Below, piece after piece: positions 24,230 through 32,171 of a DNA stretch of 35,504 bases (positions are counted from its first letter, which is position 1; each line of letters begins with the position of its first letter). A program made the position numbers and the translations under genes. Location: NCBI GenBank assembly GCA_019637195.1, contig JAHBWA010000088.1, positions 1 through 35,504 on the forward strand, given 5' to 3'. Below the pieces are notes generated by a model. It had not been told where the DNA came from. It saw only the letters and a program-made list of their open reading frames with translations, and did not search any database. This DNA comes from Labilithrix sp. (GTDB lineage Bacteria > Myxococcota_A > Polyangia > Polyangiales > Polyangiaceae).

Positions 24230-26779
24230 TCAGAAGAAGATCGGGTTCGTGACGGCGAACGGCGTGCGATTCGGGTGCACCGGCGACAGGTCCCCTCCGC
24301 CCTTCGCGTGGAACACGACCCAGTGGCGCGCGCTGCTCTGCGAGGCCGCGACGTTCACCGTGACCTCGTAGCGGTTGCCGGGATCGGCGCCGGGCAGCGC
24401 CGTGAGGGGGATCGTCTCCGTCGTGACGCCGTCGACGATCACCTCGAGCGACGTGGCCGCGAGCCAGCTCGGAGCCTGCACCACGACGTCGTAGGCGCCG
24501 GCCGTCGAGGTCCCGCCGGGGCCGACGCCGTCCGGAGCCTGGGCGGTGATGTAGAGCCCGCCGCTGATCGTCCCGGCGCCGGCGCGCAGGGCGTCGCGCA
24601 CGAGCTCGGGCGTGAGCCTCGTCGGATCGTCGTGGCCGAAGCGCAGGCACGTCCGCGGGTAGCCGACCGGCGAGCTCCGCTGATCGTGGCTGTCGGACGC
24701 GCCCGTCGCCCAGTAGGTGTGGCCGGCGTTGAGGAGCGCGAACCAGTCGGCGACCGACTTGTCCCGGTTCTCCTCGAGATCGCTGTCGTTGAAGACCTCG
24801 ATGGCGCCGAACTCGTTGCTCCACAGCTCCGGATCGCCCTTGCCGGTGGCGCGATCGAGGCTCGCCGCGCTGAAGTAGCCGCCGAAGCCTGCGCTGCTCG
24901 GGTGGTTGATGATGAGGACCGGCTTCTCCGGCAGCTCGTTCACCTGCTTGAAGAAGCCGGGCGGCTGCTTGCCGACCCAGTCGATGGCGCCGTTGTTCGG
25001 CGCGCCCTCGCGCGGGTAGAGCGGGATGACGCCGAAGTGGCCCCACGTGAAGGTCGTCAGCTCCTCGGAGGGCATGCCGAACGCCCACTTGGTCAGGCCG
25101 AGGCGCTGGATGATCGGCTGAAAGTCGATGACCCACTCGTGCTCGCTCGAGACGGGGATGTCGAGTCCGTCGGCGATCGCGCCCTTGACCTTCTCGTCGG
25201 CGGGGTCCGAGGAGTCGGCCGAGTAGAACGAGTGGATGTGGAAGTCGGCGCACATGACGCCCGTGGTGTCGACCGCGCGCGGCAGGGCCGCGTCGATCAC
25301 GGCGGGCACCGCCGCGGAGGCGCTCACCGGCGTGTCGAGGATGTCGTACTCGTAGCCGCGTGAGACGATCACGCGGTAGTCGCCCGGCGGCACTGGGAGC
25401 ACGGTGTTGCCGGTGACGGCGAAGTCCTGCCAGAGCCGTCCGTTCAGCTCTTCGCGCAGGCCGAACGTGTCGGGCGCTGGAGTCGGCGGCTTCGCCGGGA
25501 TGACCTGGACGCGCACGGGGATCGCGTCGCCCGTGGCGCCGTCCGTGGCCTTCACCTCGATCGTGGCGCGCCTCGGCAGGGTGAGATCGGCGGTGGCCGC
25601 GCCGTCGGCGACCGCGGTGGCGGGCGGGATCGCCCAGCCCTTCAGCGTCGGCGTGAGCGAGACGGCGCCCGGGGGCACGTGCAGGACGTACCCGCCTTCG
25701 GCGTCGGTGAGCGCGCGCGTCAGGTACCGGCCGTCGGGCGCGGTCGCGTGCACGAGCGCGCCGCCGAGGCCCTCGCCGCCCTCTTCCTTCAGCGTGCCGC
25801 GGACCTCGCGCCACGCCGGCTCGCCGTACGCGCGGCGCTTCGCCTCGAGCAGCCCGTCGATGCCGGGGCTGCCGGTCGCGAGCTCGAGGTAGTCGACGGT
25901 CTTCGTCTCGCAGGCCTCGGCCGAGAGGCCCTGGACGCTGAAGAGCTGGAAGCCGCTCACCTCGAGCTCGGAGCGGATCGGCCGGCCCTCGGCGGCGCGG
26001 ACGAGGAACGCCGACTCGCCGCTGTCGAACGCCACCCACGGCACCTCGCCCTTCGGCGCGCCGAACCCATTGGCCTCCGTGAAGATCTTGCTCCGCGAGG
26101 CGTGGAAGAAGCCGACGCGCTGGAGGTTCGCGAAGTCGACGAGCTCGTCGCTCGCGTTCGCGATCGAGAGGCGGTAGGTGATCTTCTCGGCGCCCGGCTC
26201 GAGGACGTAGTCGATCGCCGCGGGGAAGCCGTACTCGGCCTGGGACAGCGCCTTGAACGTGTCGAGGAACGGGATGTTCTCGAGGACGCCCGAGACGCGC
26301 ACGATCGCCGCCTTGCCGTCGCTGCCATCGGCGATGACGCTCACCTTGTCGGGCCTCACGGTCTGGCGCGACAGCGCCACGAGCGTCTCGCCGTACTGCG
26401 AGACACCGGTGGGCTTGCCGTCGGCGCCGACCGGCTCGATCGCGACGATGTCACCGCCGAACGGCGAGTAGCCGTCGGCGCGGCCCTCGGCCTCGATGTA
26501 GACGGCGATGCGATCGTTCGCGAGCGCGAAGTCGCCCACGCGGACATGATGGCGCGCGACGGGGCTCCGGACGATCTGCGCGGCGTCCACGATCTTGCCG
26601 GCGCGCGCCTGGCCGGCCGCCTTGGCGCCGAAGGGATCGGCGTGACCGTCGCCGCCGCTCTCGAAGCGGAAGTCCGCGAGGCCGTTGCAAGGAACCGTCA
26701 CCGCGGAGCGGGCGGGATCGGAGGAGCAAGCGAAGATGGCGACGCCGAGGGCGGCGAGCAAGAGACCACGGCACTTCAT
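24230..26779 (-). CDS. PHP-domain lipoprotein, CehA/McbA-like metallo-hydrolase
   Basis: 849 aa. ATG 26779 begins a lipoprotein signal with C18 (AIFAC). Residues about 25-320 form an uncharacterised beta-rich region; about 325-500 hold carboxypeptidase-regulatory-like and Ig-like beta-sandwich segments (RYLTRALTDAEGGYVLHVPPG). The catalytic PHP domain begins at about 510 with the metal-binding motif ADFHIHSFYSADS, followed by SSEHE (about 544-548), IINHPSSAGF and GASDSHD, the four metal-ligand motifs of PHP phosphoesterases. CehA/McbA relatives include carbaryl hydrolase and secreted phosphodiesterases; the substrate here is unknown. The protein is probably anchored in the outer membrane or periplasm. 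TAACAT lies 8 nt before the ATG. Confidence 0.85.
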   Translation of the reverse strand: MKCRGLLLAALGVAIFACSSDPARSAVTVPCNGLADFRFESGGDGHADPFGAKAAGQARAGKIVDAAQIVRSPVARHHVRVGDFALANDRIAVYIEAEGRADGYSPFGGDIVAIEPVGADGKPTGVSQYGETLVALSRQTVRPDKVSVIADGSDGKAAIVRVSGVLENIPFLDTFKALSQAEYGFPAAIDYVLEPGAEKITYRLSIANASDELVDFANLQRVGFFHASRSKIFTEANGFGAPKGEVPWVAFDSGESAFLVRAAEGRPIRSELEVSGFQLFSVQGLSAEACETKTVDYLELATGSPGIDGLLEAKRRAYGEPAWREVRGTLKEEGGEGLGGALVHATAPDGRYLTRALTDAEGGYVLHVPPGAVSLTPTLKGWAIPPATAVADGAATADLTLPRRATIEVKATDGATGDAIPVRVQVIPAKPPTPAPDTFGLREELNGRLWQDFAVTGNTVLPVPPGDYRVIVSRGYEYDILDTPVSASAAVPAVIDAALPRAVDTTGVMCADFHIHSFYSADSSDPADEKVKGAIADGLDIPVSSEHEWVIDFQPIIQRLGLTKWAFGMPSEELTTFTWGHFGVIPLYPREGAPNNGAIDWVGKQPPGFFKQVNELPEKPVLIINHPSSAGFGGYFSAASLDRATGKGDPELWSNEFGAIEVFNDSDLEENRDKSVADWFALLNAGHTYWATGASDSHDQRSSPVGYPRTCLRFGHDDPTRLTPELVRDALRAGAGTISGGLYITAQAPDGVGPGGTSTAGAYDVVVQAPSWLAATSLEVIVDGVTTETIPLTALPGADPGNRYEVTVNVAASQSSARHWVVFHAKGGGDLSPVHPNRTPFAVTNPIFF

Positions 26780-26787
26780 GGATCCGG

Positions 26788-26793
26788 ATGTTA
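26788..26793 (-). promoter_or_regulatory. Candidate -10 box of the PHP-domain gene
   Basis: TAACAT on the minus strand, 8 nt before ATG 26779. An identical hexamer lies 9 nt before ATG 33494. No -35 box and no Shine-Dalgarno are visible. Confidence 0.38.
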
Positions 26794-26906
26794 GACGTCC
26801 TGGCCGAGCCGCGCGAGCGGCCCTCGCCCTCGTGGCGGCATGGAGACGCGTGGCGCGGCGCGTCGGACGGCGCCGACGCCGGCGCGCTCGGGCCTCGCGC
26901 GTCGGC

Positions 26907-28190
26907 TCACTCGAGCGGCCGCCACCAGCTCTTCACCGTGGCCCACACGCCGAGCCGCTCGCGGAGCGACTTCGCGGCGACGGTGGCGTGGCCGCGCATC
27001 GCGATCGCGTCGCCGCGCTGCACGGTGAAGCCGTAGCGGGTGCGGATGTAGATCTCCGCGGCTCTCTCGAGCGCGGGCGTCGAGCGCTCGACCGCGCGGA
27101 TCCGCGTCATGAGCTGCTCGACGGAGTCGGCTGACGTCGGCACGACGCCGGCGTCCTCGGCGGCGATGCGGACGTACTCCCAGAGGTTGTCGATGCGCTC
27201 GGACGGCGGCGTCGGCACCACCGGCGTCTTGAGGTGCGAGAGGAGGAGCGCGCGCTTCGCCGGCCGGTAGAGGAGGAGCAAGAAGAGCAGCGGCCAGAGC
27301 TTCGGCAGCGTCTCCTTCGCGGCCGCCGCCATCCTCCGGAGCTCGCGGAGCATCGCCTCGCCGTCGAAGTCCGGCGTGTTGCGCTCGCGGTCTTGCTCGC
27401 TGGACTCCTGCTGAGTCTGGCGATCCCCCTTGCCGGTGCGCCAGAGGTAGGGCGCGAGCAGCGCGGTGCCGCCGAAGAGCAGCGCCGCGACGACGAGGAG
27501 CGGCACCACGTTGCGCCGCGGGATCGCCGAGGCGCGCGTCTTCTTCGCCTCTGCCTTCGAGATGCGTCGGGCCGCGGCGCCCGAGAGCGCCTGCCACATC
27601 TCGACGCGCGCCGCCTGCTTCGCGGCGAGGTAGAAGAGCCAGAGGACGAGGAAGCACCCGAGATAGACGAGCGGGACCGGCAGCCAGGCCGAGACCTTGT
27701 TCTCTTCCCACTCCCGGACGCGGCCCTCCTCGTTCAGTATCAAGAATACGCCGCCGATCCAGCCGACCGCCGGCCAGAACGACGCGAAGAGCTCCCAGCG
27801 GTGCATGAGCGACAGGAGCCCGCACGGGAACGCGAAGCAGAAGAAGACGAGCGGCACCGCGATGTACTCACCCCCGGGCGGGTCGCTGAGCTGCAGCATC
27901 CACACGGCCATCGCGATGAAGCAGCCGGACGCGATGAAGACGGGGAGCGCCCGCAGCCGCAGGATCGCGATGCCCTGACCGGCGAGGACGCCGACCAGGC
28001 CGGCGGCGGTCCCCAGCGCGAACATGAGGACGTCGCGCCCGCTCCCGCGCGAGTACCAGGCGGACGTGAGGACGAGCGTGAGCGAGCCGAGCGCGGTGAA
28101 GACGAAGTAGGCGAGCGCCGGGCGCCACGCGAGGCGCAGCGCCTCCCGGAGCGGCGGCGTCCAGCGCGGGACGCGCGTGCGGCTCGTCAT
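26907..28190 (-). CDS. Multi-pass membrane protein with DUF4129-like C-terminus
   Basis: 427 aa from ATG 28190. Six or more hydrophobic helices occupy about 24-205, two further ones lie near 232-250 and 298-312, and an acidic/polar loop (GDRQTQQESSEQDRERN) separates them. The cytoplasmic C-terminus (about 320-427) includes SADSVEQLMTRIRAV and ALERAAEIYIRTRYG, which fit the DUF4129 domain that accompanies MoxR and DUF58 proteins. It starts 13 nt after the DUF58 gene and is the last gene of that unit. In related clusters (transglutaminase-like/DUF4129 proteins) the partner helps assemble or process envelope proteins; no transglutaminase catalytic triad is seen here. Confidence 0.7.
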   Translation of the reverse strand: MTSRTRVPRWTPPLREALRLAWRPALAYFVFTALGSLTLVLTSAWYSRGSGRDVLMFALGTAAGLVGVLAGQGIAILRLRALPVFIASGCFIAMAVWMLQLSDPPGGEYIAVPLVFFCFAFPCGLLSLMHRWELFASFWPAVGWIGGVFLILNEEGRVREWEENKVSAWLPVPLVYLGCFLVLWLFYLAAKQAARVEMWQALSGAAARRISKAEAKKTRASAIPRRNVVPLLVVAALLFGGTALLAPYLWRTGKGDRQTQQESSEQDRERNTPDFDGEAMLRELRRMAAAAKETLPKLWPLLFLLLLYRPAKRALLLSHLKTPVVPTPPSERIDNLWEYVRIAAEDAGVVPTSADSVEQLMTRIRAVERSTPALERAAEIYIRTRYGFTVQRGDAIAMRGHATVAAKSLRERLGVWATVKSWWRPLE

Positions 28191-28203
28191 CGGGCGCCCG
28201 CCG

Positions 28204-29916
28204 TCACGGGGCCTCCAGCGAGATGGCGAGGCCGCGGCGCCGGACGATCGTGACCGGCGCGTTCGCGGCGCGCGCGTGCTCGACCGCGAACGACGTCGCG
28301 CGCGCGAGCTCGGCGCGCACTTTCTCGGGCTTCGGCGGGCGAGGTGACAGCAGCGCGAGCAGGTCCGTCCGATTGTCGTCCGCGCCGACAGGGTAGTCGG
28401 AGATCAGGAGGCGGCGGAGGAAGCCGAGGTCGTCCGTCGGGGGATCGAGGACGACGGACGCGCCGTCCGCGATCACGAACGACGTGCCGGGTAGAGGGCG
28501 CGTGCTGCCGGCGAAGAGGCCGGCCGACACGACGATGCTGCTCGCCTTCGCGTTCGTCGGATCGGCGCGGCTCATCAGCGCGTCGGGATCGACCGCGTGC
28601 TGCCAGGCCGCGTCCGAGCCGATCGCCCGCCACTTGCGCTCCTCACCGCGCTTGCACTCGATCTCGCGGACGACGACCTCGTCGCCCTCGCGCACCGGCG
28701 CCACGAGCGTCACCTTCTCCCCGCGCTTCGAGAGCATGTGGGCGATCCCGATCCAGCCCTCGACGAGGAGGTCCAGCACGTCGTCCATCGCGTCGGGCGC
28801 GCGCGCCACCGCCCGCTCGCCCGCCTTGAGCTTGCGCCCGCCCGTGGTCGCCGCCATCCGCCAGCCCGGAGGGAGGAACGTGTCGAGGACGAGGCGCACG
28901 CGCGTCGGCGCGTAGGGGATCGCCTCGGCGACGCGGACCATGAGGTTGCCCGTGTTGATCGACTGCTTCCAGTGCACGCGCCGGAGGTCGTCGCCCTGCA
29001 CGTAGGGGCGCGTGCGGAAGTGCTCCTCGGTGGCGATCCGCGCGAGGACGCTGAGCGGACCTTCGGCCTTCGAGCTCGAACGCGGCTTGCGATCGAACAC
29101 GACGGGACGGAGCCGCGGCAACGAACGCAGCGACGCCGACGCGCGCGCCGCGACGAAGACGCGCGTGAGCCCGAGGACGTCCTCGTACCAGACGTCGGCG
29201 GGGCCGAGGCGGTAGACGCCGCGCGGCGTGCGCGGGAGCGGCGCCGAGACCGTGACCTCGGCGCGCGACACGCTGCGGTCGAGCGCGAAGCGGGTGTCGC
29301 CGCCGAGTCGGTGCGGGAGCTGCTCCTCGATGTGCATCCGGAACCCCGGCGGGACCGGGACGCGCGCGAGGAAGAAGCGCTCTTCGACCGGATCGCCGGC
29401 GTCGACGACGGTGGGGGACATCTCGCGGTCGATCGCCCCGCGACCGCGGCGGACGCGATCGTCGAAGGAGCGAACCGCGAACGCGGAGACGAGCGTGGCC
29501 GCGGTCGACGCGATGTACATGATCGCGAGGCCGGCGACCGCGAGCACGCCGAACTGGCCCCACTTGGCGCTGAGCGCGATCGCGACCATCACGAGCGAGA
29601 TCGCGGCCATCCCCAGCCCGCGGCCGGTGAGGATGCGCACGTGTCGGTCGACGGCGTCGACGAAGACGCCGAAGCCGCGGCGCCCGGAGGAGCGCTGGAG
29701 GCGGATCTCGCGGCTCACCTTGACGGAGATCGCGGCGAGCTGCAGGACGAGCAGCGGGACGATGACCATCGCGAAGACGCTCGCGAACTGCCCTCCCGTC
29801 TCGGTGACCTCGCCGACGTCGAAGGCCATCCCCGTGAGCGCGCCCGTGAGCCAGGGGAGCACGAAGAGGAGCCCCGTGTGAAAGCCCGCTCGGAGGAGCC
29901 TGTAGAGCGTCCGCAT
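28204..29916 (-). CDS. DUF58 protein with four transmembrane helices
   Basis: 570 aa from ATG 29916. Four hydrophobic helices at about 10-30, 45-66, 102-120 and 123-145 anchor the protein. A beta-rich region (about 170-290) is followed by the DUF58 signature YVQGDDLRRVHWKQS (305-319) and a von Willebrand A-like region (VRLVLDTFLPPG). DUF58 proteins work with MoxR-type AAA+ ATPases, which probably remodel them or use them as adaptors in building envelope or surface structures. The matching MoxR gene (31108-32088) lies upstream on the same strand, but a MerR gene on the opposite strand sits between. The DUF4129-like gene follows after 13 nt. Confidence 0.85.
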   Translation of the reverse strand: MRTLYRLLRAGFHTGLLFVLPWLTGALTGMAFDVGEVTETGGQFASVFAMVIVPLLVLQLAAISVKVSREIRLQRSSGRRGFGVFVDAVDRHVRILTGRGLGMAAISLVMVAIALSAKWGQFGVLAVAGLAIMYIASTAATLVSAFAVRSFDDRVRRGRGAIDREMSPTVVDAGDPVEERFFLARVPVPPGFRMHIEEQLPHRLGGDTRFALDRSVSRAEVTVSAPLPRTPRGVYRLGPADVWYEDVLGLTRVFVAARASASLRSLPRLRPVVFDRKPRSSSKAEGPLSVLARIATEEHFRTRPYVQGDDLRRVHWKQSINTGNLMVRVAEAIPYAPTRVRLVLDTFLPPGWRMAATTGGRKLKAGERAVARAPDAMDDVLDLLVEGWIGIAHMLSKRGEKVTLVAPVREGDEVVVREIECKRGEERKWRAIGSDAAWQHAVDPDALMSRADPTNAKASSIVVSAGLFAGSTRPLPGTSFVIADGASVVLDPPTDDLGFLRRLLISDYPVGADDNRTDLLALLSPRPPKPEKVRAELARATSFAVEHARAANAPVTIVRRRGLAISLEAP

Positions 29917-30090
29917 CCTCGACGCTTCAAACGTATCGCGGCGCGGGGGGCGAGGGGGAGGAGAGTCGCGGAGGCCCCTGGGCGGCGGCAGGCGGGGGCC
30001 CGGTGTGGATCCGCGCTCGGCGCGCCGTCGGATCCGAGGAGCTCGCCCGGCGTCGGGATCCGTCCGTCGGCGCGAACGGTACGCCGTCCC

Positions 30091-30121
30091 TTGACTCTCC
30101 AGCAGGTGGAGACATCACTCT
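30091..30121 (+). promoter_or_regulatory. MerR-type promoter/operator with TCTCCA-N5-TGGAGA dyad
   Basis: A TTGACT -35 box (30091-30096) is directly followed and overlapped by a perfect inverted repeat, TCTCCA (30096-30101) and TGGAGA (30107-30112), five bases apart. A weak -10 candidate lies about 19 nt after the -35 box (CACTCT, 30116-30121). MerR-family activators bind such dyads in the elongated spacer between -35 and -10. The gene 18 nt downstream encodes a MerR regulator, so autoregulation is likely. Confidence 0.6.
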
Positions 30122-30129
30122 TCCTCGCC

Positions 30130-31044
30130 ATGGCGAAGAGGCTCACGATCGGCGAGCTCTCGCGACGCACGGGAGTCCCGGTGAAGACGCTGCGGTTCTA
30201 CTCGGACGAGGGGCTCTTGCCCCCGGCCGAGCGGTCGCAGAACAATTACCGCCTCTACGCGGAAGAGCACGTCGTCCGCATCGATCTCATCCGTACCCTC
30301 CGCGAGGCGGGGATCGGCCTCGAGGGGATCGGCCAGGTGCTCCGTCGCGACATCACGCTCGAGGAGGCGCTCCGCCTCCGTCTCGGCGCGATCGAGGCGC
30401 ACGTCGCCTCGCTCCAGCGGGTGGCGTCGGCCCTCCGCGCCGCGATCCGCTCGGGAGCGACGGAAGAAGACCTGAGGAGGATCTCCATGGTGACACGTCT
30501 ATCGAACGAAGAGCGCAGGAAGGTGGTCGAGGGGTTCTTCGAGAAGGTGGTGAGCGACTGGCCGCAGTCGAAGCAGTGGCTCAGCGGGATGGTCGAGGCG
30601 AGCGCGCCGGATCTCCCGGACGACGCCACGCCGGCGCAGCTCGACGCGTGGACCGAGCTCGTCACGCTCCTCGAGGATCCGTCCTTCATCGCGAGCATGC
30701 GCGCGCAGGCGTCGGACTTCTGGTCGAACGCGCTGGATCTACCGGCGATGCGCGAGGCGCAGGCCGAGGCGTCCCGCGTCGCCGGGGATGCGCGCGCGCG
30801 CGGCGTCGATCCGACCTCGCCGGAGGCCACCGCGATCGTTCGCGGCTTCATCGCCGCGATGGCGGCGGCGGCCGGGGGCGAGGATGAAGCGGCGGTCACG
30901 GAGCGCATGCGCGCGCTCTACGATGCGCGCGCCGAGCGGTACTGGGAGCTCGTCGCGATCATGAAGGGGCAGCCGATCTCGGACGGACCGTACGGTCCTT
31001 GGCGCTGGCTCGGCGCGGCCGTGCGTCATCACCTCACGGCCTGA
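30130..31044 (+). CDS. MerR-family transcriptional regulator, TipAL-like
   Basis: 304 aa. ATG 30130 is chosen because the MerR domain begins immediately: TIGELSRRTGVPVKTLRFYSDEGLL (about 6-30) is the winged-helix DNA-binding motif, followed by YRLYAEEHVVRIDLIRTLREAGI. A coiled-coil dimerisation helix (about 75-115) leads to a 190-residue helical effector region with TipAS-like character (GFFEKVVSDWPQSKQWL, ARAERYWELVAIMKGQP). TipA-type domains bind hydrophobic or peptide drugs and activate transcription. The gene stands on the opposite strand inside a MoxR-DUF58 cluster, and has its own MerR-type operator upstream. A multidrug or envelope-stress sensing role is inferred from the family. Confidence 0.85.
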   Translation: MAKRLTIGELSRRTGVPVKTLRFYSDEGLLPPAERSQNNYRLYAEEHVVRIDLIRTLREAGIGLEGIGQVLRRDITLEEALRLRLGAIEAHVASLQRVASALRAAIRSGATEEDLRRISMVTRLSNEERRKVVEGFFEKVVSDWPQSKQWLSGMVEASAPDLPDDATPAQLDAWTELVTLLEDPSFIASMRAQASDFWSNALDLPAMREAQAEASRVAGDARARGVDPTSPEATAIVRGFIAAMAAAAGGEDEAAVTERMRALYDARAERYWELVAIMKGQPISDGPYGPWRWLGAAVRHHLTA

Positions 31045-31069
31045 GCCGAACAGGGCGGCGGAGTTCGGC
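31045..31069. terminator. Hairpin directly after the MerR gene
   Basis: GCCGAAC (31045-31051) and GTTCGGC (31063-31069) form a perfect 7-bp stem with an 11-base GC-rich loop, immediately after the MerR stop codon and 39 nt before the end of the convergent MoxR gene. No T tract. Confidence 0.4.
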
Positions 31070-31107
31070 CAGCGGGGCGGGCGTCAGGCCGGGCGGCGGG
31101 CGCCCGG

Positions 31108-32088
31108 TCAGGCGGGGGCCGGGACGCGCTCGAGGCAGTGGGCGACGAGCTCGCGGCCGACGCCGGAGTCGCTCGTCATCACGCGGTGGCCGAGCACGTC
31201 GGGCGCGAGCGCCTTGACGTCCTCGACCGAGACGAAGCTGCGCCCGGAGAACATCGCGCGCGCCTGACACGCGCGCGCCAAGAGCAGGGTCGAGCGCGGC
31301 GAGACCGAGCGCAAGTTTCGGTCGTCGGTGCGGATCGACTTGAGCACGGCGACGAAATAACGCCGCATCTCGGGCGAGACGTAGATCTTCGGGACCGACT
31401 TCTGCCAGTGGACGACGTCGGCCTTCGTGATCACGTGGCCGATGTTCGAGATCGCCGGCGTTTGCCCGAGGTGCACCTCGAGCATCTTCGCCTCGGCCTC
31501 CTCCGGAGGGTAGCCGACGGAGAGCATCATCATGAAGCGGTCGAGCTGCGCGGCGGGGAGCGGGTACGTGCCCTCGTCGTCGAGCGGGTTCATCGTGGCG
31601 ATCGCGATGAACGGCAGCTCGAGCTTGTGCGTCGTGCCCTCGACCGTGACCTGACGCTCCTCCATGACCTCGAGCAGCGCGGACTGCGTCTTCGGCGGCG
31701 CGCGGTTGATCTCGTCGGCGAGCAGGACGTTCGTGAAGACCGGGCCGGCCTGGAACTGGAACGTCTTGTTCCGCATGTCGAAGACGTTCGAGCCCGAGAC
31801 GTCCATCGGCAGCAGGTCCGGCGTGAACTGGATGCGCTTGAACGTGCAGTCGACGCTCGCGGCGAACGCCTTCGCGAGCATCGTCTTGCCGACGCCGGGC
31901 ACGTCGCGGAGGAGCACGTGACCCTGCGCGGCCACGGCCCAGAGCAGACGCGCGATCACCTCGTCCTTGCCGAGGATCACCTTGCGGATGTTCGCGGCGA
32001 CCTTCTGGAACTGCTCGGGGATCTGCGGGTCGACCGCCTCGTGCGCGGACAAACCAGGCGAGGAGCCGGACGGCTGCGGGACGTTCAT
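31108..32088 (-). CDS. MoxR-family AAA+ ATPase
   Basis: 326 aa from ATG 32088. Walker A is DVPGVGKT (62-69) and Walker B ends in LLADE (D125, E126), followed by INRAPPKTQSALLEVMEERQV, the MoxR signature; IAIATMNPLDDEGTYPLPAAQLDRFMM supplies sensor 1 and the arginine-finger region. MoxR ATPases act with DUF58 and von Willebrand A proteins as chaperone-like assembly factors. The DUF58 gene lies beyond the inserted MerR gene. The zinc-ribbon/TerB gene precedes it on the same strand with an 83-nt gap, and TAGCGT lies 9 nt before the ATG with GGGAG in between. Confidence 0.93.
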   Translation of the reverse strand: MNVPQPSGSSPGLSAHEAVDPQIPEQFQKVAANIRKVILGKDEVIARLLWAVAAQGHVLLRDVPGVGKTMLAKAFAASVDCTFKRIQFTPDLLPMDVSGSNVFDMRNKTFQFQAGPVFTNVLLADEINRAPPKTQSALLEVMEERQVTVEGTTHKLELPFIAIATMNPLDDEGTYPLPAAQLDRFMMMLSVGYPPEEAEAKMLEVHLGQTPAISNIGHVITKADVVHWQKSVPKIYVSPEMRRYFVAVLKSIRTDDRNLRSVSPRSTLLLARACQARAMFSGRSFVSVEDVKALAPDVLGHRVMTSDSGVGRELVAHCLERVPAPA

Positions 32089-32097
32089 CGGTCTCCC

Positions 32098-32103
32098 ACG
32101 CTA
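32098..32103 (-). promoter_or_regulatory. Candidate -10 box of the MoxR gene
   Basis: TAGCGT on the minus strand, 9 nt before ATG 32088. The same hexamer stands 6 nt before the OmpA-family gene at 8565. Here a GGGAG lies between it and the start codon, so either a very short leader or read-through from upstream is possible. Confidence 0.3.
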
Positions 32104-32171
32104 TCCGATCGGCCGGGGCGCTTCACGGAGAAGCTGGCGAGCAGGGGCGGCGATCGAGCGGACGAAGCCGG

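Noticed and set aside
28597..30129. Upstream extension of the MerR frame
   Set aside because: It is antisense to the DUF58 gene and has no protein features; the MerR domain begins at ATG 30130.
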